From Dryomyza anilis (taxonomy: Eukaryota > Arthropoda > Insecta > Diptera > Dryomyzidae): 64,000 nt of DNA. The stretch lies in contig OX638133.1 of assembly GCA_951804985.1 (NCBI GenBank), forward strand, positions 49,816,670 through 49,880,669, written 5' to 3'. A program made the position numbers and the translations under genes. A model generated the notes under the pieces. That model searched no databases and was not told the origin of the DNA. It was given only the letters and a program-made list of their open reading frames with translations. This document shows positions 10,617-21,113 of the stretch, piece after piece; the first letter of the stretch is position 1; the number at the start of each line of letters is the position of its first letter.

Positions 10617-11480
10617 CACTAAGAAAACAAGATGTTTATGAAAGTCTTGCTGCAACTATCCTTTAAAATTTACGCCTTGAAGCAAATATTCAAACATCCC
10701 ATAAGTTTCAATAAAGTTGCAGAAAAACTATTAATATTTTTTAAATATGACATATATGCAGATAGTTACGAGATGTTTGCCACAACAGCAACGAAAATTG
10801 AGATATTTACAGTTGACTGATAGCAAACATCCTGAGTTTTTGGACATTTGCAGCAAAATTTTGAGGTATTTTGACATTTAACTACCATAAAAAGAAAAAT
10901 GGCGTACTTTTTCCTTTCGCTCGATTTATCCACAACAATTAAGTAAATCAAATGGTGTAAAACAGTGCCAACTCAAACATTAAATTTTAATGGTAAAAGT
11001 GAAAATAAAATATCCTGTGAATTAAATTATCAACACGTGATGGAAAATATTTCTTTTCTGAGTTTACTTTGATGATAGCGTCGCCGGTTGGACTTGGTTC
11101 TTGGTTTCTTGGTTCTACAATTTTGCCTTCGAAGGATTTAAAAAGACGATGGCGATGTATACCAGGATGTACCATGTACCAGGATACTGTTTTAATTCTA
11201 GAATAAATAAAAATACATTTGATTAATTTTCTGTCAATTCAATAAAAAATTACTCCGCGAATTCTAATGGAGTACCTTTTCCAAATATTCATCAATTATC
11301 TTCCTATTTGTCAGATGTTTAATTGATGGTTGCTATACATAATCGCAAATTTGAAAGAATATTTATCGTATTTGACGGATGTTTGAGAGATGGTTGTCTC
11401 AAATACGATTTAAATAATTTGTGATTAACTTGATATTTAGGGCTGTGATATTTTTGGCAATCACCTTTGTTTTCTTAGTG
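10617..11480. mobile_element. 864-bp TA-flanked element, TIR CACTAAGAAAACAA
   Basis: Perfect terminal inverted repeats CACTAAGAAAACAA and TTGTTTTCTTAGTG are flanked on both sides by TA, the target duplication of Tc1/mariner-type elements. The interior (such as TCTTGCTGCAACTATC near the left end) is AT-rich and holds no transposase, only chance frames of about 60 codons. A short relative sits at 56453-56560 and a differently filled relative at 12026-12229. It lies inside the foldback element at 9.85-12.7 kb. Confidence 0.8.
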
Positions 11481-11773
11481 TACATTTAGTATACATATAT
11501 GTAAAAAAACATTCAAAGACTATAATTAACTAAAAATGTTTTATTCAACACGGTTTCGGTTGAAAAAGTTTAAATTTAAAATGTTTTCGATGGCAGTTTA
11601 TGTATCGAGTAGAACTACGTTAGAGTTCATTCGAACGTTTACTCGTTATCGAATGCCATCATCCCAATATTTTTGATTTTTTGTTCGATAACGAGTGCCG
11701 TAATTTCAAACGCAAGAACTTCGAACGCTTTTACTCGATAACGACTGCCGTAATTTGGCCCCAGTTGTTTTTC

Positions 11774-12403
11774 AAACTCAAATTCCTGGAAAAGGGGAGG
11801 GGAAAAAGGAAAAAAATACAAAACTTTGAAAATCCTTTACATTCAGATAAATAATGCCATGAAAACTTATATGTCAAATAAATAAATTCTAGAACCAGAA
11901 AAAAAATAATTCAATTAGAATAAAAATATTTTTTTTTTTCGAAAAAATCGCGCGATTTCCTGCGGGGCTTTTATTCATACCAATTAACTTAGTGTACAAA
12001 AAGGCGATTTTTATTACAATAAATACACTGAGAAAAAGTTTCCTCCTAATAAGGAAAATGTACTTGAAATAGCGTTAAGGAAAAAACTTACTCAGTTTTA
12101 GGAAATTTTCCTTATCCTAAAGAAAATTTTACTACTATTAAGGAAAAACCTTCCCTATAATAAGTAAAATTGAACTTGACGCTATTACAAGTAAATTTTC
12201 CTTTATATAAGGAAATTGTTTTCTGAGTGTAACTAAGTGTACAAAACACATATTTAATTTTTTTTGAATAAAAAATCTGTTTTTTTTCCTCAGTGTACCT
12301 GAAATTTTCGGGCCATAAAAATTACCATGGCCATGCTACTGTATATATCAAGAATTTTTTTAGTTTTTTATTTTGCCACTCCCCTTTCCTGGAATTTGAG
12401 TTT
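11774..12403. repeat. Inner inverted repeat pair enclosing a MITE
   Basis: CAAACTCAAATTCCTGGAAA at 11774 onward is matched in reverse by TTTCCTGGAATTTGAGTTTA ending at about 12403, both next to a GGGGAGGGG/CCACTCCCC block. The pair encloses the 204-bp MITE at 12026-12229. The region left of it (11640-11760) also holds two copies of an ACTCG(T/A)TAACGA..GCCGTAATTT block. Confidence 0.7.
12026..12229. mobile_element. 204-bp TA-flanked palindromic MITE
   Basis: Starts CACTGAGAAAAAGTTTCCT and ends AGGAAATTGTTTTCTGAGTG, flanked by TA on both sides. Complementarity continues inward (ACTTGAAATAGCGTTAAGG against GACGCTATTACAAGT), so almost the whole unit can fold as one hairpin. Short AAGGAAAA/TTTTCCTT motifs recur throughout. 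End sequence and TA target link it to the CACTAAGAAAAC elements. Confidence 0.8.
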
Positions 12404-12700
12404 AAACAAAACAAAAAACATTTTATTTTTATTTTTAAGAGGTACCCCGCTACCTTGAGGTCACTTTTTTATTTTTAAGGTCTGGTTTCTGCATCGCGTG
12501 ACAAGTTTTTCTATTTTTTTTTGACGGGCCCACTTCATTATAATTCAAAAACCACTTATACCCTCGGTCGCTTTTCGATTTATGGGCGGTTCCAAGGGGG
12601 CGGGCGGCAAAAAAATTGTTGTTTTTCCTTTTAGGGTGCGTGGCAATTTTTTATTTTTTTTTTTGACCGGCCCCATAAAGTAAAGTTCTCTCTTGAAATT

Positions 12701-12849
12701 TACTGCATTAATAAGAGGAAACCAGGTTCCTACATTATTATAGTAAATTTTTCTTAGAGTGTACCATAATACAAAAAAAAAACACCTATTTATCAAGTCA
12801 AGGCAATCATGGACCCCGTCGTAGCGAAAATCCGAATTTCTGTGCTGAG
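12701..12849. other. Short flank, nothing recognised
   Basis: AT-rich sequence between the foldback element and the RIC1-like fragment. A TTAGAGTGTACC motif resembles MITE ends nearby but no partner was found. Confidence 0.4.
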
Positions 12850-13375
12850 CATCAGTATGGGTTGGCTAGGCTGTTTGCCTCGGCCACCTCGTGCAGAACC
12901 ATCTCCAGCGCATGCTGAAAATGTGGCAGAGTGCGACACGATTGCGCTATCTCACAGAAGTTGTAGGCCAGAATGGACTTAACCAACTTGTGCTCATGCA
13001 GAGAAAAGGACAGTTGCTGTTGCAGTAAAGTGTCATCTCATTCTCGCCGCTGAGCGCAACCTCATTGTCGACGAGCATCGCTAGCAGATAGAGTTACAGC
13101 GGATTGCAGCCGCTGTGTCTCATCCAGCACTTTGCTAATTTAGAGCGATATAGCGACAAGACAACGCGCAAGCCGTGCGCCACGAATTCAGCAAGATACA
13201 GCCGCGCAGTGGACAAATAAACCAAACACAAATGAAATTAATTAATTTTATGCTTTAACATACACATACGTTTTTTATTTGCATTGTGTACAGTAGTTTC
13301 TTGTTAATTCGTGAAGTTCATATCGTTGGCCAGCTCCCACTCCAGCACCCCGGACATAAAGCTTAAACTGTAAAT
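12850..13375 (-). pseudogene. Fragment resembling RIC1 (guanine-exchange partner protein), degenerate
   Basis: On the minus strand about 13030-12852 reads an open stretch with LHEHKLVKSILAYNF, AQSCRTLPHFQHALEMVLHE and VAEANSLANPY followed by a stop. The AQSC.TLP.F.H.LE...HEV pattern is the conserved segment of RIC1 (KIAA1432/CG9063), whose complex with RGP1 activates RAB6 at the Golgi (family knowledge). Further upstream (13375-13030) there are coding-like, GC-richer pieces such as GVLEWELANDMNFT and LVDNEVALSGENEMTLY, but frames break at least twice with stops. No introns or full gene can be traced. I call it a pseudogene copy carried into this region; the RIC1 identity is a recognition from motifs, not an alignment. 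Confidence 0.5.
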
Positions 13376-13380
13376 GATTC

Positions 13381-13877
13381 TGGGGAATTTGTAATTATCA
13401 CTGTTTTCATCACAATTATTTTTTCATTGGTGTGTGGATTCAGTATTGCATTAGCGGCCATTTAGATGCCCAATCCTATTTTTTTGCGTGTCTATAAGAA
13501 ATTGTGGTATCACTGACTAAAAAAAGTACACTTTTCTAATATAATTTCATGCATAAAATGAAACCTTGATAATTAACAACAATTTCGAATGATGTTAAAA
13601 AGTTAATGAGCAAATTTAACGGAATGCAAGAAAAAAAACAGAATCTTTCTTTTCTATCAAAATTGCGATCGTTAAGTCGACGCTATATTTTATTTCGAGT
13701 TATACATTTTTACAGAATTAACATCTCTAAAGATATGTTAAAGAGATCGGAAAGGCCAGTGTTGTCACTTAAATTTTAATTATTGGTAGATAGGGAAAAA
13801 AATAGTGGTAGATTTCACAAAATATATATTTTTTTTTTGCAAATATATAAAATATATATTTTTTAGTATATCCTTTA
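13381..13877. other. AT-rich spacer, nothing recognised
   Basis: No repeat, coding similarity or regulatory signal stands out between the RIC1-like fragment and the MITE at 13.88 kb. Confidence 0.5.
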
Positions 13878-14149
13878 CATATATCGTAATTGTAGAACGA
13901 AAAGTCACCAAATACATTTTCAAAAAGGCAAATATTCATTTACAAAAATCTTTTTATATCTGTCAATTGTTAATTGGTGATCTCAATTTTTTTCACCACA
14001 TGTTAAGAAAGTGTAAATCTTTCAATTGATTTTTCAACTTCAATAACTCATCAATTACTTTTTATAATATTAATCAACAAACTCGAAATTTAAGTTTTTC
14101 ATAAAAATGTATTTGGTGACTTTTCGTTCTACAACGACGATATATTTGA
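13878..14149. mobile_element. MITE with about 40-bp TIRs
   Basis: TATCGTAATTGTAGAACGAA (from about 13881), continuing with AAGTCACCAAATACATTTT, is mirrored by AAAATGTATTTGGTGACTTT continuing to TCGTTCTACAACGACGATATAT at about 14105-14147. The roughly 270-bp unit has no transposase. A partial relative without the left end lies at about 16148-16250. Its position is about 740 bp downstream of the ACC stop. Confidence 0.8.
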
Positions 14150-14889
14150 CTAGTTTGATAAATATAAAACGACAGATATACTTCTAAAACAATTCAATTG
14201 TATTATCATACTTAAACCAATTATATCTTTAACAATACAAAAAATACCAAGATTTTAGTTATGCTTACGTTCAGGAAATTAGGTTGAAAATTGAATGTGA
14301 AATATCAAAATAACATTTACCTTTATTGCGAATAAATGAATTATGACATTCATAATTGAGCATATTTTTAAAAGATTTTATTTTAATGACGCATTTTTTA
14401 CGTATACGTGTTGAAATTTTTTTTTTAATGAAATTCAGGATCATGAACTGTAAAACGCACATATTGGAGCTTCAATATTAGCTGGGAATTCATACGGTTA
14501 TTTCTTGGTTTGGTTAAAGAACAGCATTAAAAATTTTACATAATTAAAAAAATTGTATATTTTGAACCTTCCGTGGTAGAAATGGAAGACATCGAAAATT
14601 TCCAAAAACAAAAATGTCGTATGAGTTTAGTAAGAATAGGCGTTGCTAGGCTGAAAATATACTTGAAATGGTAATATAACGCTGCATGATATTTAAAATT
14701 AATACTATTACACAAATTCAATTTGTAGTAAAATTTGATATTTTTTTTGTTTAAAGTCGACTAAACAAATCCGATGTTAATAAGTAAATATTCAACAAAA
14801 TAATTTATAATTATGTTCAATGTTGTATTATATATGTAAATGTATGTATGTACATAGACTCGACTGTACTCAGTGTATATTTCGATGGA
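14150..14889 (-). other. ACC 3' untranslated and flanking region
   Basis: This AT-rich stretch directly follows the ACC stop codon on the minus strand. Several AATAAA-type signals can be read on that strand, for example near 14321-14326, but the true cleavage site cannot be picked. The frames at 14271-14462 and 14536-14721 look like translated AT-rich DNA. Confidence 0.5.
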
Positions 14890-15018
14890 CTAAATCGATG
14901 ATGCTTCATTTTCATTCAGTTCCAATTGTGCTAATGTGCGAACAATAGCTCCTCTATTAACTGCTGATAATCCTTGACAAAGACCAACTACTGCATCAAG
15001 CGCTACTTCGGGACATTC
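14890..15018 (-). CDS. ACC: Acetyl-CoA carboxylase, last coding exon
   Basis: This exon starts in phase 0 after a TTATTTAG acceptor and encodes 42 residues, ECPEVALDAVVGLCQGL, AVNRGAIVRTLAQLELNE and the final SSI, then TAG at 14892-14890. The DAVVGLCQGL and VNRG..VRTLAQ blocks are the conserved C-terminus of animal ACC, downstream of the carboxyltransferase fold. It is separated from the preceding exon by a 68-bp GT-AG intron. The gene is on the minus strand and ends here. Confidence 0.9.
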   Translation of the reverse strand, partial: ECPEVALDAVVGLCQGLSAVNRGAIVRTLAQLELNENEASSI

Positions 15019-15086
15019 CTAAATAAGGTTTATCAAAATAATAAAGATGAGTTTATCAAATTAATAAAAATGTTTTTTTATAATAC

Positions 15087-15221
15087 CTGCAACATTAAAG
15101 TTATTTTCGAAATCGTAGCATCCATTTTGACAGCATTGATGTTCTTATAAACTATGGAGTCAGCTTTCATTTGCTCCTTATACCATCGAACCATTTCTTC
15201 ATTTTTATCCCAAACATACGA
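15087..15221 (-). CDS. ACC: Acetyl-CoA carboxylase, penultimate exon
   Basis: Forty-five codons in phase 0: SYVWDKNEEMVRWYKEQMKA followed by DSIVYKNINAVKMDATISKITLMLQ. The acceptor is TTTTTAG and the donor CAG/GTATTA. WDKNEEMVRW fits the C-terminal helical region of ACC after the carboxyltransferase domain. It joins the exon ending GATE at 43773 without a frame change, but the intron between them (15222-43772) is 28,551 bp and full of transposons, extremely long for a fly gene that elsewhere has 55-68 bp introns. Confidence 0.9.
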
Positions 15222-15222
15222 C

Positions 15223-17478
15223 TAAAAATTAATATAAATATATATATTTACTGATATCAATTAGAATTATTTGAGTTTTTATATATATATCAGGTTTATG
15301 TCATGATTAAATATGTGTATCGTTGCCGTTACTCATTTATTAAATTCAGTAATGTGTATTCGTCATTAAACTGTATGTTCCACCACTCTTAGTACAAACA
15401 TAAAACGCACAGCTCAAATGTTGCGAGAGCTCGGCCTTGGTTCTTCAGAGCTGTAGCGTCAAACAATTATTATTGCATATGCTAATGCTAAAAAATGATC
15501 ATTTATTATTATCTTATATCTGTATTACACGCATATGACAGTTACCAATTGCTATTTTATTTTAATAAAAATCGACACTTTTTATTGTTGATTTTGTTAT
15601 TTGAACTGTTACTTTAAATTTTAACGAAAACATTAAGGCCGTTTTCACAATGTTCGGCAATTTTAAATGTTTCTGAACGTTTGTAAACTGTCAGATAGCT
15701 TAATCAGAGATTTATATTATAATAAAGTTTTCTTCTGAGTTTGCTGGCGTCACTGCCGAAAACATTGGTTATGTTGAAATAAATTTTACAGGTTGAGGTT
15801 AAAAGAGAAAAACAGTTCACAAAACTGGACCTGTGCGTGAATATTTTACAACAAAACTTACCAAGATATATCGTAATTCATCGCTTTAGAACTTTGAATA
15901 AATTTTTTGGCCAACATGTGTCAGAAATTATTTGAATTTGTCTTTTGAAAAAGTCTCTGTTGACAAAATTTTCGTTTCAAGTTCCACATAACCAATGTAT
16001 GCAAACTCTATATTAAATATATACTCTCTCTGTTCTAACATTCGGAAAAAAGTTTCCGTTAAATATTTCCGATTTCACCAACATAAATTATTTAAGTTGC
16101 AGTTAGAACGATATTGTAATAGATTTAATTCAAATTAATTAATTCAAATGCATCAATTACTTTTTATAATATTAATCAAGAAACTCGATATTTAAGTTTT
16201 TTATAAAAACGTGTTTGGTGACTTTTCGTACTATAATGACTATATATATAATTCTAATGGAAAAGCGATCGAAAACTGGAACATAACCGTATGACTATAC
16301 GTCAAATTTTGTGAAATTCCCATATTAGATTGAATAATTCTCGTACTTAACAATGTGATAATCTTATTTCTTTCTCAACTCGTAACCGGGTCAGAGATTC
16401 TTGAATTGCTTCAGTGTGTAAACTGTTAAGACCTCTTCTATGTAGTACATCGAAAAAAAAATACTGTAGTAATCTTGTTTTAAAAAATTTAGGGCTACTA
16501 CATTTTTTTAAATACATTTGTTTTTATTTGACTTAAATTGAAACTGTATTGACTTATTACAGAAACTGTATTGATGTTTTATTATTTGCATTTATTTTCA
16601 TTATTTGAAATTCGTGTGGACACACGATGAACGTATTAAGAAAAGTCGCAGTCACAGTGACTGATACTTTAGTTCAGTAAACCAAAATTTCTCTAAAACT
16701 ATAAGCAATAAATTGTACATATCAAAAAGTCACATAATAAGTATACAAACAAAACCACTAAATTTAAAATTTTTGTACTAAAATTTATAACCACTCAAAA
16801 AATTAAATCACTTTAATTGTTAGTCAAAAGAAGAATAGCAGCCTGTTACTCAAATGGAGAAATAACAGCCCTGTTATTGAAAATATTCAAAACGAGAAAT
16901 AAAAGCAGCAGTCACTGCTACTAAATAACAACTGAAATATCAATTTATAATTAGTCTGATTTATTCTTTTAAATATTTGTAATAACAGTTAAGTACCAAT
17001 CACAGTAGCAGTCACTGCTTTCAGTTTCAGTTTGTATACCTCCAACATATTTAATGTGTTATTTTTAGACAAAATTTTCTTTTTAAATTAAGGTTTTAGA
17101 GTAATTAGCATGTAATGAAATTGTTATATATCCTCAGAAGTAAGCGCGATCTGAGGCTAATTTCTGTGAATTTTTTACTTTTTAAAGTAGTTTCAAATCA
17201 TTAGGTAATTATTTAGTAATTAGCATACATATTATAAGAATTTTTCGGTAAAAATCCATATATTTGAATTAATCCATATAAATCCATATTCTTAATTTCG
17301 ACAAATTTCCACTACAATTTTTACACTTTCCAACATATTTGGAGTGCAATCGATAAAATCAAACAATCTTACTGCAGGAACCTATATCTTGATATAACTA
17401 CAGGAGACAACAGATTTGTAGCAAATTTGATAGGGTATAAAGCAAAGACAAATCCAAGTAACCCAAGCTGCTGTTGTA
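15223..17478. other. 3' end of the 28.6-kb ACC intron: old MITE pieces, no gene
   Basis: A GCCGTTTTCACAATGTTCGG block at about 15641 and a TTTCCGTTAAATATTTCCGATTTCACC block at about 16053 match parts of the MITE at 55278-55606, so 15636-16100 is a decayed relative lacking a clear right end. About 16148-16250 is a partial copy of the 13.88-kb MITE. 16640-17035 has several GCAGTCACTGC-type short palindromes. The rest is plain AT-rich DNA. Confidence 0.6.
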
Positions 17479-18610
17479 AAGGGGTTTTTCAACAGGGGCG
17501 CTACAAAAGTAGACTGACAGGGACAGCAAACGACGCCATATTTCTTGCCGCTCTTTTGACATTTCTCTTCAAAGAGCGGCAAAGAGCTTGCCATTTGATG
17601 GTGGAAAGATATACGAGCCAACGAGTCGAAATTATTAAAATCTACTACCGAAATTCGGAGCCAGTGGACTCAACGTTAAGAGCGCTACGTCCAATTTATG
17701 GTCGTCATAATCGTCCTAGCAGATGTGACGTCCTTGTGGCGAATTTTGCGAAAAGATCTTGGCCAACATCCTTACAAAATCAAATTGACGCAAGAACTGA
17801 AGCCGCTTGACCACCAGAAACGTCGTATGTTCGTGAATTGGGCTGAGCAACAACTTTAAATGATTGGGATTTTCATCGAAAAATCATCTTCAGCGATGAG
17901 GCTCATTTCTGGCTGAATGGCTTCGTCAATAAACAAAATATGCGTTATTGGTCAGACAGCAATCCACACGTATCCACATCATTGCATCCCGAAAAAATTA
18001 CGGTTTGGTGCGGTTTATGGGACGGCGGCGTCATTGGGCCGTACTTCTTCCGTGATGATCAAGACCGGCACGTTACTGTGAATGGGAATCGCTACCGTTC
18101 AATGATAACCGAATATTTTTGGCCCCAATTGGATGATATGGACTTGGAGGACATGTGGTTCCAACAGGACGGCGCCACAGGCCACACAGCGAATGCCACA
18201 ATCAATTTATTGGAAACCAAGTTTGGAGAACGTGTTATCTCACGAAATGGTCCAGTCGATTGGCCGCCTCGGTCGTGCGATTTGACGCCGTTAGACTATT
18301 TCTTGTGGGGCTACGTCAAGTCTATGGTCTATGCCAACAAGCCAGCGACGATTGATGAACTTCGTACGATTATCGAACGTGAAATTGCAGCAGTATCGGC
18401 TGATTTATGCTTGAAAACCGTCGAAAATTGGGTTCAGCGTCTGGACTTCTGCAAGCGTGCCCGTGGTGGCCATGCAAAAGAAATCGAGTTCCATACATAA
18501 TGGCATCGAACGTACTTTTACAGGAATAAAGAATTTCATTGATATCCAATTTTTGTTTTATTTAATAATATAATAAAAAAACTTTGTAACACTCTTATAA
18601 AAAAACCCTT
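17479..18610 (+). mobile_element. Mariner-type DNA transposon, deleted copy, with TIRs and TA target site
   Basis: The left end AAAGGGGTTTTTC..GGGGCGCTACAAAAGT is the imperfect inverse of the right end ACTTTGTAACACTCTTATAAAAAAACCCTTT. Both are flanked by TA (17477-17478 and 18611-18612). The interior encodes a broken IS630/Tc1/mariner transposase on the plus strand (next entry). At 1.13 kb it is slightly shorter than a complete mariner (about 1.3 kb), in agreement with the missing part of the transposase. Confidence 0.85.
17600..18500 (+). pseudogene. Mariner transposase, internally deleted and frameshifted
   Basis: The N-terminal piece (about 17600-17735) has the helix-turn-helix region EIIKIYYRNSEPVDSTLRAL and GRHNRPSR. 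A deletion of roughly 80 codons follows, then KPLDHQKRRMFVNWAEQQL, a frameshift, and the catalytic core: IIFSDEAHFWLNG, WCGLWDGGVIGPYFF, MWFQQDGATGHTA and PRSCDLTPLDYFLWGYVKS, through the stop at 18500. All three catalytic Asp are readable; the second and third are separated by 36 residues, longer than the 34 of classical DD34D mariners. Known role: cut-and-paste transposition at TA. The deletion and frameshift make this copy inactive. Confidence 0.85.
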
Positions 18611-19205
18611 TACTATCGTTCTTCAATAGCATTTATAAGAGCTAGTTGTTTAATAGTATAGTATATATGTATTTTAAGAACGCTTCTACAGTTATCATTA
18701 AAATACAACTCTACGACCTGATATATAACCAATAAAAAGCATTCATACAGCTAGCAGTTTGTTAATAAAATTCTATGCCCTATGTGCAATGTCTATTTAG
18801 AGCAACCTCTATACAGCTAGCTGTAATCAAACCCTTGTACTGCTATCTGCAAAATCTAATGAATGCCACCATAGAAGCACCATTACATGGCTAGAAGCCA
18901 AATTACTGTTTAGCAGCTACTGAATCCCTACTATACAGCACGGTAGAAGCATGATACAAATATATACAGGTACGATCACTCTCTCATTTTTTTCCAATGT
19001 TTACTTTAGGTGACACTAGGCAAGTTTTTTGAAGTTTAGTTTTAAAACCAAAACAAAATCGACAATTAAAAAAAAATCAATATAAAATTCTATAAAAAAT
19101 GAAAAATAATTATCAAGGTATGCTTTGAGATAACTTAAAAATAACCAGTGCAAGCTTATTGATTTTATCTTCATTTGAAGTTTTTTTGTTTCAATGTGTT
19201 TTTTT
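18611..19205. other. Intronic spacer, nothing coding
   Basis: AT-rich with recurrent ACAGCTAGC and CTAGAAGC-type words between 18.7 and 18.95 kb, similar in kind to the CTAGT-rich patch at 52.98-53.1 kb. No end structure or coding similarity was found. Confidence 0.4.
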
Positions 19206-20014
19206 TTTATGTTAACCGTCTATCTAAGTGGATCCCAAGGTATTTGGCTTCTGTATGTTGTGGAACTATAACTCCATTAAGAGTGATTGGTGGGCATGTT
19301 TCGCGATTAAGTGTGAATGTGACGTGACAGCTCTTAGATTCGTAACTTTAATTCTCCATAGTGTTAGCCAATGCTCGAGGAGCTTGACGTGATTTTGCAG
19401 GTCTTGTGTAGCGATTCTAAGATTTGCATGTGAACTTAATATAGCTGTATCATCCGCAAATGTCGATGTAGTGAGAAACCTGTCTGTTGGCAGATCAGAA
19501 GTATAAATCAAATATAAAAATGGAACTAGTACACTTCCTTGCGGGACTCCAGCTTCGATAGGAAAGTCACGTGATATAAAAGTGTTATGTTTGACTCTAA
19601 AGCTACGTTTCGTGATATATGACTCCAGAATATCGTGACAATTCGCTGGTAGCAGCTTTTTAATTTTGTACGCTTTTTAATTTCTAACGCTTTTCTAATT
19701 TCGGACACAATTCTGTGAGTTTGTTCAATCGTACCATGTTTAGCTCGAAAACCAAATTGGTGGTGTGGAATAATCATATTATTAGTTGCGTACGTTGTGA
19801 GTTTTTCCAGCAACAACTTTTCAAACAGTTTGGATAGATTTGGGAGCAAGCTAATAGGTCTGTAAGATGAGACTTGCGTAGGGTTCTTACCAAGTTTGGG
19901 AATCATTTTGATTTGGGAGATTGTCCAAGACCTTGGGTAGTGACCAAGTCGCAGCATCGCATTGAAGATATGGGTAAGTTTAATGACAGCTATATCAGGA
20001 AGTTCCTGAATCAT
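19206..20014 (-). pseudogene. Jockey LINE ORF2: reverse transcriptase part, 3'-truncated
   Basis: Frame 20014-19526 gives RT motifs: WTISQIKMIPKLGKNP, SSYRPISLLPNLSKLFEKLL, HHQFGFRAKHGTIEQTHRI. A shifted frame (19511-19266) carries the catalytic TFADDTAIL box, then CPPITLNGVIVP and KYLGIHLDRRL, ending at about 19213 in an A-run (minus strand). The later part of ORF2 and the usual 3' UTR are missing. The domestic frames change at about 19680 and 19515. Jockey-clade assignment is from the RT motifs and from ORF1. Confidence 0.85.
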
Positions 20015-21113
20015 CTTTCCAGTGATTGAGTCATGTCCGGGAGCTTTTTTTAGTGTTTTTTGAATTTTTAATTGCCATTGAAACCTCTTGGTATCTAAAC
20101 TTCATTGGTAGCGATGTCATTTTAGGGAGTATCCGAGTTGGATCTTCATTAGATTGAGGTGGATTTGGGTTGAAGACAGTTTTTATATGGTCGGAAAATA
20201 CGCTACCCTTTACAGTATCACTACGCGCCCATCTGCCGTCCTGTAGCCTTAGTGGTGATTTCGATGGAACAGGGCGTTTTAACTTTTTAGCCGCTTATAA
20301 AGAATAATCTGCGGTTGAGGTTGGAGACAAATTCTCAAGAAAGAAATGTAGCTCCCTTTCCTTTCTTCTGCTAAAGTACGGACTAGTGTCCTAGTCGCGA
20401 TTGCAAGTAGCTGCTTTGAACTTGGTGACCTATTAGTTTGCCATTGCCTTCTTAAAATTATGTTTTCACGAACTAGTTTATAAACAATGTTTGTCGTTTT
20501 TGTGAAGGTATGGTTGTTTTTAGAATTTTTGTTGTGGGTCTGTAAATGTAAATGTTTTAAATTTTGTGTTATACCAAAGTCGATTAAGTCAGGAATCTTT
20601 TTTTGGTCGGATGGCCAGTAAGTCGGATGCCCGCAGGAAATGAGGTTAAGTCTGCTATCTGCGTTCAAAGTTTTCCATAACTGCCTACCCTTTGGAGTTA
20701 TGAGTCTAGAGCCCCAGTGAGTGTGCTTTGAATAATAATCGCCAGCGGCGAGAAATTTGTTTCCAAGACTGTCGAAAAAGTCTTTAAATTGCCGAGACGA
20801 AACATTGAATTGCAGAAATGGTTATTTCATCAGTCCATTCGGTCAAAACAATCGATGTTGCTTGGAGAAAGTTTTCGCAATAGTTCTGGAGTGGGTAGTG
20901 TTGAATTCTTTGCTTGATAAGTATTCCCGTGCCACCATGAGCTTTACCGTCATAAAACAGATAACCCTCTATGTGGAAATTGTTTTTACTTGTTATATGT
21001 GTTTCCGAGACTAACATTATGTCAATCTCATTTACCAATAGAAAATTTTGAATTTCATGTTTGTGTTGGCTGATGCCGTTCGCATTCCAGTGACATATTT
21101 TAATCGTATTCAT
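20015..21113 (-). pseudogene. Jockey LINE ORF2: endonuclease and linker, broken
   Basis: The AP-like endonuclease start is clear in 21113-20784: ICHWNANGISQHKHEIQ, EIDIMLVSETHIT and GKAHGGTGILIKQRI. Coding then continues in pieces, including LNLISCGHPTYWPSDQKKIP and a Lys/Thr-rich linker with LAEERKGSYISFL (20668-20279). A stretch between about 20280 and 20040 (IKTVFNPNPP-like residues) links to the RT. Known role: nicks target DNA for reverse transcription. Stops and shifts make this copy inactive. Confidence 0.8.

Larger units (their letters stand above)
9850..12700. mobile_element. Foldback-like element with about 270-bp inverted arms
   Basis: The left arm (about 9855-10135) and right arm (about 12425-12690) are inverted copies. 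Shared landmarks are ACTTTACTTTATAGGGCCGGTC against GACCGGCCCCATAAAGTAAAG, the AAAACCACTTAT/ATAAGTGGTTTT pair, GATGCAGAAACCAGACCTTAAA against TTTAAGGTCTGGTTTCTGCATC, and AAGGTCACGTGGTACCCC against its diverged partner. Between the arms lie at least three further inverted-repeat units (separate entries). No transposase is visible. It is a non-autonomous foldback element or an old nest of MITEs. Confidence 0.75.
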
